In this document: positions 28,701-37,193 of the stretch, one piece after another | Position numbering within the stretch: the stretch's first letter is position 1 | Layout: each line of letters opens with the position of its first letter | Assembly (NCBI GenBank): GCA_963971405.1 | Contig: OZ020488.1 | Location: 2,666,001 to 2,730,000 of the forward strand | Reading direction: 5' to 3' | Source of the DNA: Psococerastis gibbosa | Taxonomy: Eukaryota > Arthropoda > Insecta > Psocodea > Psocidae | DNA: 64,000 nucleotides | Program-made: the position numbers and the translations under genes | Notes under the pieces: generated by a model | Database searches by the model: none | Told to the model about the DNA's origin: nothing | The model's input: the letters and a program-made list of their open reading frames with translations, nothing else

Positions 28701-29171
28701 AATTGTCTTGGCAGAAATTGCATCTTTAGTATCGTCTTCATCATGATCACCGTCGTCTTCGTCTTTGTCGTGGTCATCGTCTTCATGATCACCGTCGTCT
28801 TCATCGTCTTCGTCTTTATCCTCCGGAACGTATGTACCCACATTATTGAGAAGTACCATCAACCGATCAGCTATCTCATCTTTCCTACCTTCAAAACTGA
28901 TGCCCAACAAAATGCAAAAAGCCACAAGGTCACACTTTTTCATCTCAAGCAGCTCTGCCTTTTTGTCCTGCAGCTGTTGTGTCTCATATTCAAATCCAGA
29001 AAACGCCAATATTTCAGCTTTATTAAACGCTTGATCATTATATAAGAATTCAAAAAACTGCTTCAAAGTCTTTGTCTTTGTGTATAGAACAGCTTTTTTA
29101 ATACTCCTTACATCCCCCAGGCACGCCATCATTAAAAAAAATTTGATGAAGAATATGATAGGAGACGCCAC
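25737..29171 (-). CDS. Retrotransposon Gag-Pol polyprotein with DEK-like N-terminal module
   Basis: 1144 residues. Order: a region at 31-110 resembling the DEK SAP/SAF DNA-binding domain (FLYNDQ ... FSGFEYE ... LVAFCILLGI ... GRKDEIADRL); an Asp/Glu/His-rich acidic stretch at about 117-148; capsid-like Gag at about 185-345; two CCHC zinc knuckles (CFNCGNKGHKSTEC at 371-384 and CFKCNSFGHIAKYC at 393-406); aspartic protease (ALIDTGSQLTLL, D440); reverse transcriptase with the YLDD catalytic box at 752-755; RNase H (HTDAS near 900, CDAF near 971, H-V-D-A-L-S-R near 1011); and the integrase zinc finger H1089, H1093, C1123, C1126. Gag and Pol are fused in one frame. The frame ends just after the zinc finger at a one-base shift. 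The first ATG lies about 150 bp after the primer site. The polymerase parts are certain; the DEK relation is inference from pattern. Confidence 0.94.
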   Translation of the reverse strand: MASPIIFFIKFFLMMACLGDVRSIKKAVLYTKTKTLKQFFEFLYNDQAFNKAEILAFSGFEYETQQLQDKKAELLEMKKCDLVAFCILLGISFEGRKDEIADRLMVLLNNVGTYVPEDKDEDDEDDGDHEDDDHDKDEDDGDHDEDDTKDAISAKTIPKRANEDAIQLLTSLASRVGVSFHDVQDSIRLFDGSDRITVESWVEEFEEMATTMHWDSLQTFVFAKKSLRGVAKLFIESERGIKTWPQLKRILLMEFKTHTSSMRLHECMKERKKQKSESAVEYFLEMKKIAKSGPLHDGDLMQYVIDGMTDDYGGKVMLYGAKTLTSFRDKLKDYDILATKSRKVVKPPDVKPVKRREDSHVNKNGERPEHCFNCGNKGHKSTECPYKADGPKCFKCNSFGHIAKYCPQTVLESAICSRPDESGMCKEVLVEGIPIVALIDTGSQLTLLKESQHVLMGNPELKASDVQVLGIGHTLVRSMGFMDTKVSIDGATFRTKIHVLPNDALRRPMIVGRDVTDQTVMNIDHGRVTIAQNTISNGSDNCDDMFGCFNVEEVPGPSVSLVSNDQFRAEALHMMHNYVPQKNKDCPIKMRVVVKDETPVYCAPRRLSFKDRDIVDAQVEVWLKDGIVQPSVSEYASPVVVVRKKDGSPRVCVDFRNFNKKVFRDRFPLPVMEDQLDRLVGAKVFTTLDLKNGFFHVPVEADSRKYLAFVTHKGHWEFLRAPFGYCNSPPVFQRFVNTVFRQLIISGDIITYLDDLILPSTTYKDCMNKLQTVLDTASLYGLEFNLKKCRLLESEVEFLGHRIREGQIFPSEEKTLAVKQFPEPKTQKALQSFIGLTSYFRKLVKDYARIAKPLTDLLRIDNSKVTFGQEEKISFETLKCVLSKEPVLCIYDPKLETELHTDASQDGFGALMLQRKMADNAFHPVYYYSRKTSPAQRKYTSYELEILAVIEAVKKFRVYLHGIHFTIVTDCDAFKKTMDKKDLSARVARWALLLQDFDCVVVHRAGKRLSHVDALSRYPSAMNVEDGIGPQIEQCQSEDDDLQRIKTLLSHGPHEDFLLRNNILYKFVDGTELLVVPKNLQTEVIKRAHENGHFGLRKTEEQIKQMYYIPKLPEKITNILRNCVLCILKNRKEGKKRRISEPDK

Positions 29172-29321
29172 TGCAACTAACTTACGCCCTTATTACACGA
29201 ACCACCGTACTCTGCCTGCTGCTATAACATGACAGCGCCATTATATCGTCCCAGTCACAAGTTCTACTCACATGCCTGGATGCCTCCACAGCACACAATT
29301 CACTTCCCCGATACACCACAC

Positions 29322-29339
29322 ATCCCGGACGAGCCCCCA
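29322..29339 (-). other. Primer binding site complementary to tRNA-Pro
   Basis: On the minus strand TGGGGGCTCGTCCGGGAT lies two bases after the 5' LTR end. This is the 18-base primer site that pairs with the 3' end of tRNA-Pro, the same primer used by gammaretroviruses of the murine leukaemia type. Confidence 0.9.
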
Positions 29340-29460
29340 AATATAGGGAGATGAATTGTATTAAATACACGATACGCCCCGATTACATAGTTAAACATTT
29401 ATTTGATTTAAGAAACATTACAAAAAGAAGAACCATTCCAAGCTTCAACACACCCGAGAC

Positions 29461-31247
29461 CAGTGTTGCCGGACGTGTAATATGAAATATCACGCCACTG
29501 ATGTTCAAAATTCACGTCATATCACGCAAGCAACTAATCGGCTAATATATATGCATATTAATATAATATATATATATAATACATAATTTATATTAAATTT
29601 TTTAATATGGTAACTAAAAAATCTAAAAACTTCTATGCTTAGCTTGTAGTGGGGCTGAAAAATCTGTGTGAATTATTTTTCTTACTTCCAGTGGCGTAAC
29701 GATAGTTTTTCGAGGGTGGCGGTGTTTAATTCGCCCCCCCCCCCCCCCCATTTTCGTGATAGTGTAGAATAAGGGGAAAACCGTTCTCAAGGACTTTTGC
29801 AGCATTTAAATTAATGACATTAGTGTCCGTCGCACAGGGGCCCGGGGGTTCGGGAGACGTGAACGGGGGCCCCAAGGGTCGTAATGAATATAAATACAAG
29901 CAAGGGGGGCCCGGGTCAAAATTTTTGAAAAATAAGCCTGAAATGATGGGGTTTTACGCAATTTGATAGGAGTAATGTTTCGATTTTTACAGGCGATGTA
30001 TATAGGCTAAATACGAACGAGGGAGTCTGGGGGTCTCCCCCGGGTGAAGATTTTTGTAAAATACCTGAAAACCGGGGTTTTACGCATCTTGCCAAAAATG
30101 TTTGTAGATGTAGAAAAATTTTGTAGATAACGACTTTATTAAGTTTTACGTTTTGATGATTTTACAGACAATGAATATAATTACGAGCAAGGGGGGCCGG
30201 GGGTCTCCCCCGGGTGAATTTTTTTAAAAAATAGGGCTGAAATGGTAAGGGTTTTACGCATTTTGATAGGACTAATATTTCAATTGTACGGACGATGAAT
30301 ATAACTACATACAAGGGGGATCGGGGGTCTCCCCCGGGTGATTTTTTTTTTTTTTTTTTTGAAAAATAGGTCTGAAACAGTGGGGTTTTAGGCATTTTGA
30401 TAGGTTAACGTTTAGATTTTACAGGCAATGAATCCAATTACGAGCAAATTCTTGAAAGATGAGCATGAAATGGTGGGGTTTCATGCATTTTGATAGGAGT
30501 AACGTTTCGATGTTTACAGGCGATGAACATATAGGCTAATTCCAAACGAGGGGGTCCAGGGGTCTCCCCGGGAGAAGATGTTTGTTAAATAGACCTGAAA
30601 TACGGGGTTTTACGCATCTTGCCAAAAATGTTTAGATTTTTCAGATGAGCACTTTATTATGTTATTACTTTTTAAATAATTCGGCCCAAAATATTGACTT
30701 TCTATAAAATTGTGGGGTTTTAAGGCTTTAAGTGGTCGCCTTATTCGCTTGAACAAAAGAGTTCAACCTCTTTTGAGACATTGTGGTTCGTAAATAAGTA
30801 GTTTTTTTAATTAATTTTCAATCAGAGAAAGACCTCTCACATGTGGCATTTCTTTGTTCTATAATATGCATGTTTATTATCTTGTTCAATTTTGCGCCCA
30901 TGTGGCGCAGAGGCAGACAAATATGAAATAATGAGCAAATCACAATGGCCGCCCGCCGGCCGAGTAGATTTGGAATTTGATTTTTGGAGTTGTGTTGGGG
31001 TCTTGTCACTTGTGGTCTGTGGTCCTAGATCAGGTAAGGTAAACAGCATTTTTCGCGCATTTTTTTTTTTAAAGTGTTCATTTTTCCTGGGTTTTAATTT
31101 TTTTATTATTTTATTGGTTTAAATTTCAATATTTTTATTTAATTATAAAATCAATTTTGTCTAAAAATACACGCACTTTACACGCACATCACGCAAGCTC
31201 TGAAAATACACGCATTTCGTGATTTTTCACGCAAAACGGCAACCCTG
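29461..31247. mobile_element. Non-autonomous hAT-like DNA transposon, 1787 bp
   Basis: It is flanked by CCCGAGAC at 29453-29460 and 31248-31255 (8-bp duplication, the hAT hallmark). Its ends are CAGTGTTGCCGG and, inverted, CAGGGTTGCCGT. No transposase frame is present. Inside, from about 29691 (CAGTGGCGTAACGATAG) onward, is a G/C-tract-rich array, so the element itself appears to be composite. Confidence 0.9.
29830..30650. repeat. Degenerate tandem array inside the hAT-like element
   Basis: About five units carry the phrases GGGGGTCTCCCCCGGGTGAA, GGGGTTTTACGCATTTTGAT, AGG and ACAGGCGATGAATATAATTA, at roughly 130-235 bp spacing (phrase starts near 29848, 30031, 30192, 30323, 30557). A stretch at 62200-62240 (TTTTACGCAGTTTGATAACA) is related. 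The CCCCCGGG blocks form short palindromes. Confidence 0.75.
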
Positions 31248-32572
31248 CCCGAGACTGTCCTGCGCATGCGCCACATCCAGTGGCGCACGACACTCTTACA
31301 TACCCTACATAATTACAGAGGCTTTCACACCCGAAGTCAGATGATGAAGCTGTAGAATCCGGGCGTAGTCAATCTCAAAGCGTACTTCCCAACGTTTCGT
31401 CAACTTCTCAACGGTCGACATCTTCGTTGACTTCTGAGATTGTATCTCGAAGGCTCAGTTCATAATGCCAATAATGTCCGAAAAATCTATAGGGTTGGCA
31501 AGTTCACCGTATGCCAACGCCTACAAAAATAAATTAAAATGCTACTTCTCTACTAGTGACAACCACACTGTAAATTTGGAGGAACACATTTTCTTCTATA
31601 TTCTCCGATTAATATTTCCAGTGAATTTGGTGGTATTTGTTTGGTGGAGGGTTTCCTTTTACGACTTGTTTATCAGATCCATGTTTTGATTGCTTACCTA
31701 TTTGCATTTATTAGGTTATTAACTTGTGGGTTAAAGTTCTCCACCTATATGATGTCTTCTGTATTTTGGTATTCATGGTTTGGCACCAAAAGTAAGCAAT
31801 GCTCTATGACGTAATATGGCCATATAAGAACTTTGTGTATACATGTATTCTGTTAAGAGGCTGTGTTAGCGCTCTTAAAATACTCCTCAAAATATTGGTT
31901 GTTTTATAACAGTTCTCAGACTTTCAGTATGGATGCTAGTGTACCAAATGAATGGCATATCAGTTGTACCTAGGCGTGTACAGAATTTTACTAGCTTTTT
32001 TTAGTGTTGACGTATATCGCCATTTTTAATTTATCTTTAATCATTGTAGTTAAATTATTAAGAGGGTGCTGATCGTAGATAATGGCCGCCACACCTGGAT
32101 CACTCAGCTAAATCTGGCATTTTTAACGAGAGAGACTTTTGTATGTTTATCCTTTGGAGCACCTCTTCTTGCTATGTGATCTCTCCATGACAATTTAGCA
32201 TCCTTCTATGACACCACATCTTAATGGCTTTCATCTTATTTTCGTCTTTTTCGTAAACTCAACTTGCGCATTAAATTAAATAAAACAATATTAACTAACA
32301 TATTGAAGGGTGAACCAATATCTACGGCCAGCCTCTTACTATATAACTGTCTTCCTTATCTGAAAGACAACGTGTGTATACACATTTTCTAACTGCATTG
32401 TAGTAAATATACTTATACATATTTCAGTACGTATCGAAACGAATAGTCTGTTTGTAATTTCTGTTTTTAAAGAGCTTGTTTAGTATTGTTATATTTGATT
32501 CAAATATATGTTAGACTATTTATGTCATGCCTTATTTTTCCTCGGTGGCATTTCTGTTTTGTCATAAACTGA

Positions 32573-32790
32573 CCGAAATTAGAGGATATAGAAAACCTGG
32601 GCTTGGCGGGATTCGAACCCACGATCTACGTCTTACCGGAGCGTCGTCTTAACCCAGCGAATGGGTTCGAATCCCACCAAGCCCAGTTTTTCTATATCCT
32701 CTAATTTCGGTTATTACGTGGAGGTTACCTCTTGAACCAAAGTTAATTTAATGTCGGTGTTATACACCATATAATACTGCAATATAATAA
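32573..32790. repeat. Palindromic tRNA-like SINE (50-bp hairpin arms)
   Basis: Arm one, 32573-32622 (CCGAAATTAGAGGATATAGA ... GGCGGGATTCGAACCCA), returns inverted at 32661-32710 (TGGGTTCGAATCCCACCAAG ... CCTCTAATTTCGG), with a loop of about 38 bases. The minus strand of the left half reads like tRNA parts: a box-A-like GGTTAAGACGACGC and a box B GGGTTCGAATCCC. The tail after the palindrome (GGTTATTACGTGGAGGTTAC) recurs after the second copy at 63.58 kb. It is not a functional tRNA gene. Confidence 0.82.
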
Positions 32791-33317
32791 AATTGTCATA
32801 TTGTACTCAGTGTACAAGAAATCGCAGCTTTCCATATATATAGGACGCGAAAATGCATAATACGAGATCTAGAACAGCCGTTCCCTACCTCTACCAAATG
32901 CCATCACCCTTAGAAATGTCTTTACAAGGACATGGACAGGGAGGGCCAGTAAAGCAGGTGGTCCCGGGACTTCCTAGTGAGGTGTAGGAGAGGGCTATAT
33001 GGCCCTAACTCCGCTAGGCTGGCTTAGTAGCAGAACGAATTTCATTCATTTATAAATACAAACATATCATCGATCGACATTTCCGGTTAAATTTGATTTT
33101 GTCGCAGGTAATATTTTTCCCAACCGGTAGTCTCTCAAGTAATGAACAATGCAAAAATTGGCATTGGCTGCCTCTAATGAAATTTTCTTTGTTATAGCCT
33201 ACATGTAAATATTGTTTTTATTTCATTTTGCTTAAATAACCGATATTAAAATGAAGGTTTTTTTTTCGCAAAATCGTACTTTATTCATAACAAGTATAGG
33301 AGTTTATAAGTATAAGA

Positions 33318-33673
33318 GCCAACCGCCGTACCATGTTGAATCCATGAGAGCAGAGCATGTTTCAAACTGCGGCAAACTTGTTAGTGTGCACAGCGTTGGC
33401 AGGGGGACATGGTGGGACATGAGACTATACCAGTCAGTCTACGTTCGTGTCGAGTCCTGGTCACTTTCGATTTAATCGTGGAACTACCATGTTCCAAAGT
33501 GCTTCCGAATCCACTATAATCAGGAGGTCCGCCCTGTCAGTCAACTCGGATCTTCCCCCGAGGTGAAAGAGTCTGTCCTTAGGGTGCCTCAGCCCTCAAG
33601 TTAACAAACAGACTCACTCCCCCGCCAGGCTGACAAGGTTTCCTTAAAGCAGAAATGCAGAAAGCAGGCGTAG
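33318..33673 (+). mobile_element. SINE subfamily B
   Basis: It begins GCCAACCGCCGTACCATGTT GAATCCAT, then CGGCAAACTTGTTAGTG, CCACTATAATCAGGAGGTCC, CCCGAGGTGAAAGAGTCTGT and CGCCAGGCTGACAAGG, closing with GCAGAAAGCAGGCG. Its first 28 bases resemble the 5' end of animal 5S rRNA. No clear target duplication is seen here, unlike the copy at 51278-51606. Confidence 0.8.
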
Positions 33674-34596
33674 GTAGTGCTCACTAGTGCGTCTAAACGT
33701 CTAAAATATCTAATGTACATAAAATATAATTAAACAGATTTTCTTGGGCATATATACTGTGTGTATTGCTTATTAAAATTGACAAATTCTAAAAAAAATG
33801 GATTTTCAAGTGACATACCAGTTAGTTTACACATTACTATTGCCCATTGTGTCAATTTGATTTCTTCTTCACTTCACTTCGGTGGGGCAACCTGAACAAT
33901 TTCAGCACCCTCTTACTGTAATCTTCGGTAATAACGACTCTGCACATCCCGATAGACTTTCTAAACCTGTCAGAACGAGCAATCAATGGGACTACCTGAG
34001 CAAATTAAACATGTAGGCTAGTAAGTTAAAGGGATATGATATGAAATTCTAACTATACAGAGGAATCTAACCAGAAGTAGCAGTAGCAAGGTAGTACGAA
34101 GAGCGTATCAACCTCAACCGGTTATGATAAATAAAATATTAAAAAAATTGGTCTTGAAGTCAAGTTACCATATGGCTCAATCGCGGTCATGCGGCTGGCA
34201 TTGAGACCTCACAAAATTTGGATTGAGTTTTCAATGCACGAGTAGTAGAAGAATAAATGTTGATCATTATTTTCAAAGACAATTACAATGTTATCATTTA
34301 TGGCGATGTGATTCAGTAATGCATACGTGGCTGTTCTGCCGCGCCAATAATATATTACAGCAGGCGTCGAAAATTATTTCAGTCATTATGGATCAACCCA
34401 ATGTAGAACAGCCTTGTGTGCGCCGGACGCCTTTATCATGAGTTCAAACTATTAACCATTTACATAACTGTACAAAAACCCCAGTCACAAACCCAGTCAC
34501 CGCAAGTATCGTACATTCACGGTAAAAGACTGTGGCTTTTCACATTATTATTCAGGAACCGCCTTAGTTTTCAAAAACCAATTTTTATCAAAATAT

Positions 34597-34757
34597 TCAA
34601 CTATCGTCTTCCATATCCACATCTTCAGCTTCATCGTCGTTAGTTTCCTCGAGAGCTTCACTGTCACTTTTGTCTGCTACGTCCACAACCGTCATGTCGT
34701 CTGACATGCTGTTTTCATTTTTCTTAGCTTTCTTAATTTCCTTCTTTTGTCTGAATC
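34597..34757 (-). CDS. POLE3: POLE3 exon 2: basic then acidic tail
   Basis: 161 nt; on the minus strand the acceptor TTTTGTAG precedes GATTCAGAC. It ends at TGA (34597-34599). It encodes RFRQKKEIKKAKKNE and the acidic C-terminus typical of POLE3. Confidence 0.93.
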
Positions 34758-36446
34758 CTACAAAATATACTAAAATTTTAGTTAAGTACAACAAAGGCTG
34801 CAAGTAACGCAAGTTTCACAGGTCACAGTGACAACCAAGTTGAATGGGCTCCAGAGGCTGGCCTGCCTCTGTATCACAGGAGCAATGTCAACTTCACCAG
34901 GGGATGTCCTGAATACTTTATTGAACCTGCCAACCCTGGGAGTCTTCATTGAAGCACAGGCCAGGATGGGCGCCTATAGATTGGAGCTGGAAGGCTGCTG
35001 GAGAAGCAAAAGGTCAGGCCACTCCAATATTACTAAAAGCATATCGGAAGACACGCTTTTAATGCCGTCAGACCGAATGACACCCCTGCTCTCATTCAGC
35101 AAACCATTTAACACTAGAATTCCAGCTAGAAAAGAATGGAATGCTGAAGAACATCAAACAGGGGACAATGACCTAGTCTGGTATACAGATGGGTCGAAAA
35201 TGGAAAATGGGGCTGGAGGAGGAGTCTATGGGGAATCTGTAGACAAATCCATAGTCCTAAGCCTCGGCAAATATGCTACAGTCTTTCAGGCTGAGGTAGG
35301 GGCCATTATAAAATGCCTAGAGGAGTGTATGGAAATGGAAAGCAAGGGCAAAACCATTATTATCTATACAGACTCGCAGGCAGCGATTAAGGCTGTGGAG
35401 GCTATAAAGATCACATCAAAAATGGTGTGGCACTGCATCAACCTCCTAATAAAGGTGTGTCGGGAAAACTCAGTCTCGCTGATTTGGGTCCCGGCTCACT
35501 CGAACTTTGATGGGAATGAAAGAGCCGACGAGCTGGCTCGAAAAGGTGCAGAAACGCCATTCATTGGTGCAGAACCTAAGTATGGGATGGCTTATTGCCA
35601 GGCCCGTACTTCTGTACAAAAATGGGTGCAGAGAAAAACTGCAGAGGAATGGAAGAAAGTCCCGGAAAGCAGATTTGCTAAGAAGGTTATTCCGGGTCCT
35701 AGTAAAAAGCTCACCGATCAGCTTCTCTCTTTAAGTAGAGAGCAAGCTAGAAGGGTGGTTGGCACGCTTACGGGCCACGGCCACTTCAACAAACACATGC
35801 ATAGGGTTGGCGTGAAAAACGACAGTAGATGCAGACTGTGTGAAGTTGAAGAAGAAACAGCTGAACACATTCTCTTTGAATGTGAAGCGCTGGGAAAAAC
35901 TCGATACCAAACTCTTGGCCACCCTAGGTCTGAAGAGGAAACCATCCGATCTAATCCCATCACAAAAACACTAGAATTTATCAAAAAGACTGGTGTTATA
36001 AGATGGGCGTAGACGGCAAACGTGGAAGCAAAAGACCTTCTAGGTCGACGCTTGTAGGAACTCAAACGAGTAGGCCCCACGAAGGTAAAAAAAAAAAAAA
36101 AAAAAAAAAAAACGCAAGTTTTGATTCTGGCCTAGCCTAAATGCTTCACCCGTTGTAGGCAAGACTTACGTTCCAACGCCTCAGTGAGTGGCTCCTCAAA
36201 TCGACCAAATTCCGTCAGTTGCAACGCCTCCAATACATCGCGGTTGGTGATTGTCTTCTTGTTCCTTTCTAAAGCTACATTATTTGATGATGCTGTAAGG
36301 TACAAAACAAAGACTGTTGCCGCTCGGGCCAGAGCAAGTTTTGCTTCCTTCGCAATATTGCAACCATCAGGTAAGGAATCCTTAACAATTCGCGTAACAA
36401 CGGCAGCTGGCAAATTAATGCTGATATCTTCTTTTTGATTTGCCAT
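34597..36446 (-). CDS. POLE3: DNA polymerase epsilon subunit 3 / CHRAC17 histone-fold protein
   Basis: Two exons, 36170-36446 and 34597-34757, join in phase (a split Arg codon after LTEALE) into 145 residues. Residues 8 to about 92 form the histone fold: INLPAAVVTRIVKDSLPDGC matches the [20 protein letters not shown] of POLE3, followed by KEAKLALARAATVFVLYLTA (helix 2) and KKTITNRDVLEALQ (loop 2 and helix 3). The tail is basic (QKKEIKKAKKNE), then strongly acidic (EALEETNDDEAEDVDMEDDS), as in the family. POLE3 pairs with POLE4 in polymerase epsilon and with CHRAC15 in the CHRAC remodeller, acting in replication and nucleosome handling in the nucleus. The intron, about 0.1 kb originally, now holds a LINE of about 1.3 kb. 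It is divergent from Abl. Confidence 0.95.
34806..36121 (+). mobile_element. 5'-truncated LINE in the POLE3 intron, with target duplication and poly(A)
   Basis: The insert, 34817-36110, is flanked by AACGCAAGTTT at 34806-34816 and 36111-36121 and ends in about 25 A. It is in the opposite orientation to POLE3. The insertion point is about 50 bp upstream of the POLE3 3' splice site. Only the 3' part of the LINE is present. Confidence 0.92.
34828..36012 (+). CDS. LINE ORF2 C-terminal fragment with RNase H domain
   Basis: 394 residues without internal stops; the frame is open to the truncated 5' end, so the Met is not a real start. RNase H motifs: WYTDGSKMENGAGG (D121), FQAEVGAI (E156), IYTDSQAAI (D182) and VPAHSNFDGNERADELA (H224, D234), so all catalytic acids are intact. 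A downstream CRLCEVEEETAEHILFEC is the CxxC...HxxxxC finger common in the tails of RNase-H-bearing LINEs such as Jockey, I and R1-like clades. Reverse transcriptase and endonuclease are missing, so it cannot move on its own. Confidence 0.9.
   Translation: MTTKLNGLQRLACLCITGAMSTSPGDVLNTLLNLPTLGVFIEAQARMGAYRLELEGCWRSKRSGHSNITKSISEDTLLMPSDRMTPLLSFSKPFNTRIPARKEWNAEEHQTGDNDLVWYTDGSKMENGAGGGVYGESVDKSIVLSLGKYATVFQAEVGAIIKCLEECMEMESKGKTIIIYTDSQAAIKAVEAIKITSKMVWHCINLLIKVCRENSVSLIWVPAHSNFDGNERADELARKGAETPFIGAEPKYGMAYCQARTSVQKWVQRKTAEEWKKVPESRFAKKVIPGPSKKLTDQLLSLSREQARRVVGTLTGHGHFNKHMHRVGVKNDSRCRLCEVEEETAEHILFECEALGKTRYQTLGHPRSEEETIRSNPITKTLEFIKKTGVIRWA
36170..36446 (-). CDS. POLE3: POLE3 exon 1: histone fold
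   Basis: 277 nt from ATG at 36446; on the minus strand the donor GTAAGT follows position 36170. It carries the whole histone fold. The first Met is used because INLPAAVVTRIV lies at the same distance from it as in homologues. Confidence 0.96.
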
Positions 36447-37193
36447 TTCTTTAACGTTTTTATGGGAAAATTAAAAATACTTTGATCTTTAGCGCGCAAA
36501 CCCAGGCAAAATTAAAAATAAACAATATCGCATCGCGACCATCGCGTCACGTTGGGTTCTCTTCTCTTCTGCTACTGCAGACTCTCAGAGTTATAAATAT
36601 AAAATTAAAATTATATTACACTTAAATATAATTTATTGAGATTTTAAAACTTTATATTAAGCAAAACATGTACTATAGCTTCTATTTGAACTAAATTCAA
36701 TTTATTGATTAGAAATTGAATGAAAAATGTAACAACAAATTTTCCAGAATTTGGCGCTAAATTTAAATACCTTAAATCTGCACACAAGAAAGCTCAATTT
36801 TACATGCTGAAAAAATTAAACTTAAAATAATTACTTTACAATAATATTTTTTTATTGTAATACATGTAATGCAGTGTTTATCAGAGGAACAGGTTTATGT
36901 AATTTTATTAATCTTAAAATAATATTTGACAGGTGCTGACTCTGGTGGTCATTTTCTAAACAAAATAATCGACGTCAAGATGTCAAATATGGCGGAGTGT
37001 AATTATTCTTGTCGCGAGTGATTTCGTTAGCTTTTTGCTGGGTTTTGTATGTCAGGTGATTGTTTTCTGGTATATTGTGTTCCTGTCGGATGCAGGCTAG
37101 TGGGTGATGGTGTTGTGTACATGATGAACGCGACGAAAAAGCGGTAAAGCGCGGATCAACGCGTGTGGCCACGGGGAATGGTCTATCTATGCT
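36447..37193. promoter_or_regulatory. Divergent promoter region between POLE3 and Abl
   Basis: 747 bp separate the start codons. The POLE3 side is A/T-rich. The Abl side from about 36940 becomes more G/C-rich (GGCGGAGTG, GATGAACGCGACG, GCGCGGATCAACGCGTG), as expected of a 5' UTR. No TATA box is evident on either side. Confidence 0.6.

Larger units (their letters stand above)
29342..31309 (-). repeat. 5' LTR split by a hAT-like insertion
   Basis: LTR sequence occupies 29342-29460 and 31256-31309. Between them lie the 1787-bp insert and the second copy of its 8-bp target duplication. Removing both leaves 173 bp, the same length as the other LTR. The element's transcription start and promoter should lie in this LTR, so the insertion probably disabled it. 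Confidence 0.93.
24697..31313 (-). mobile_element. Ty3/Gypsy-type LTR retrotransposon, nearly complete, with nested hAT-like insertion
   Basis: On the minus strand the order is 5' LTR (plus coordinates 29342-31309, interrupted by a hAT-like element), primer binding site, gag-pol, integrase core, 3' LTR (24701-24873). Each LTR is 173 bp once the insertion and its duplication are removed, and I see no difference between them. TAAT flanks both ends (24697-24700 and 31310-31313). The LTR begins TGTAGGG and ends CCCTATA in its own sense. The primer site matches the 3' end of tRNA-Pro. The gene order protease-RT-RNase H-integrase is that of Ty3/Gypsy. No envelope-like frame lies between integrase and the 3' LTR. 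Identical LTRs imply a recent insertion, although a break in integrase (near 25760) and the insertion in the LTR argue that this copy is no longer active. Confidence 0.95.
31314..34596. other. Intergenic DNA between the retrotransposon and POLE3
   Basis: It holds the CGAAACGTTT-type dispersed repeat at 31319-31455, a tRNA-like palindromic SINE at 32573-32790, a short dispersed repeat at 32990-33035 shared with DENND1 intron 3, and a subfamily-B SINE at 33318-33673. The remainder (31460-32570 and 33680-34590) shows no gene that I can support. The POLE3 3' UTR lies at its right end. Confidence 0.65.

Noticed and set aside
32590..32700. tRNA genes suggested by GGGTTCGAATCCC motifs
   Set aside because: Only one half of a cloverleaf is present, followed by its own inverted repeat; the same arrangement recurs at 63.3 kb. 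It is a SINE, not a tRNA gene. The 49.2-kb head is likewise incomplete.
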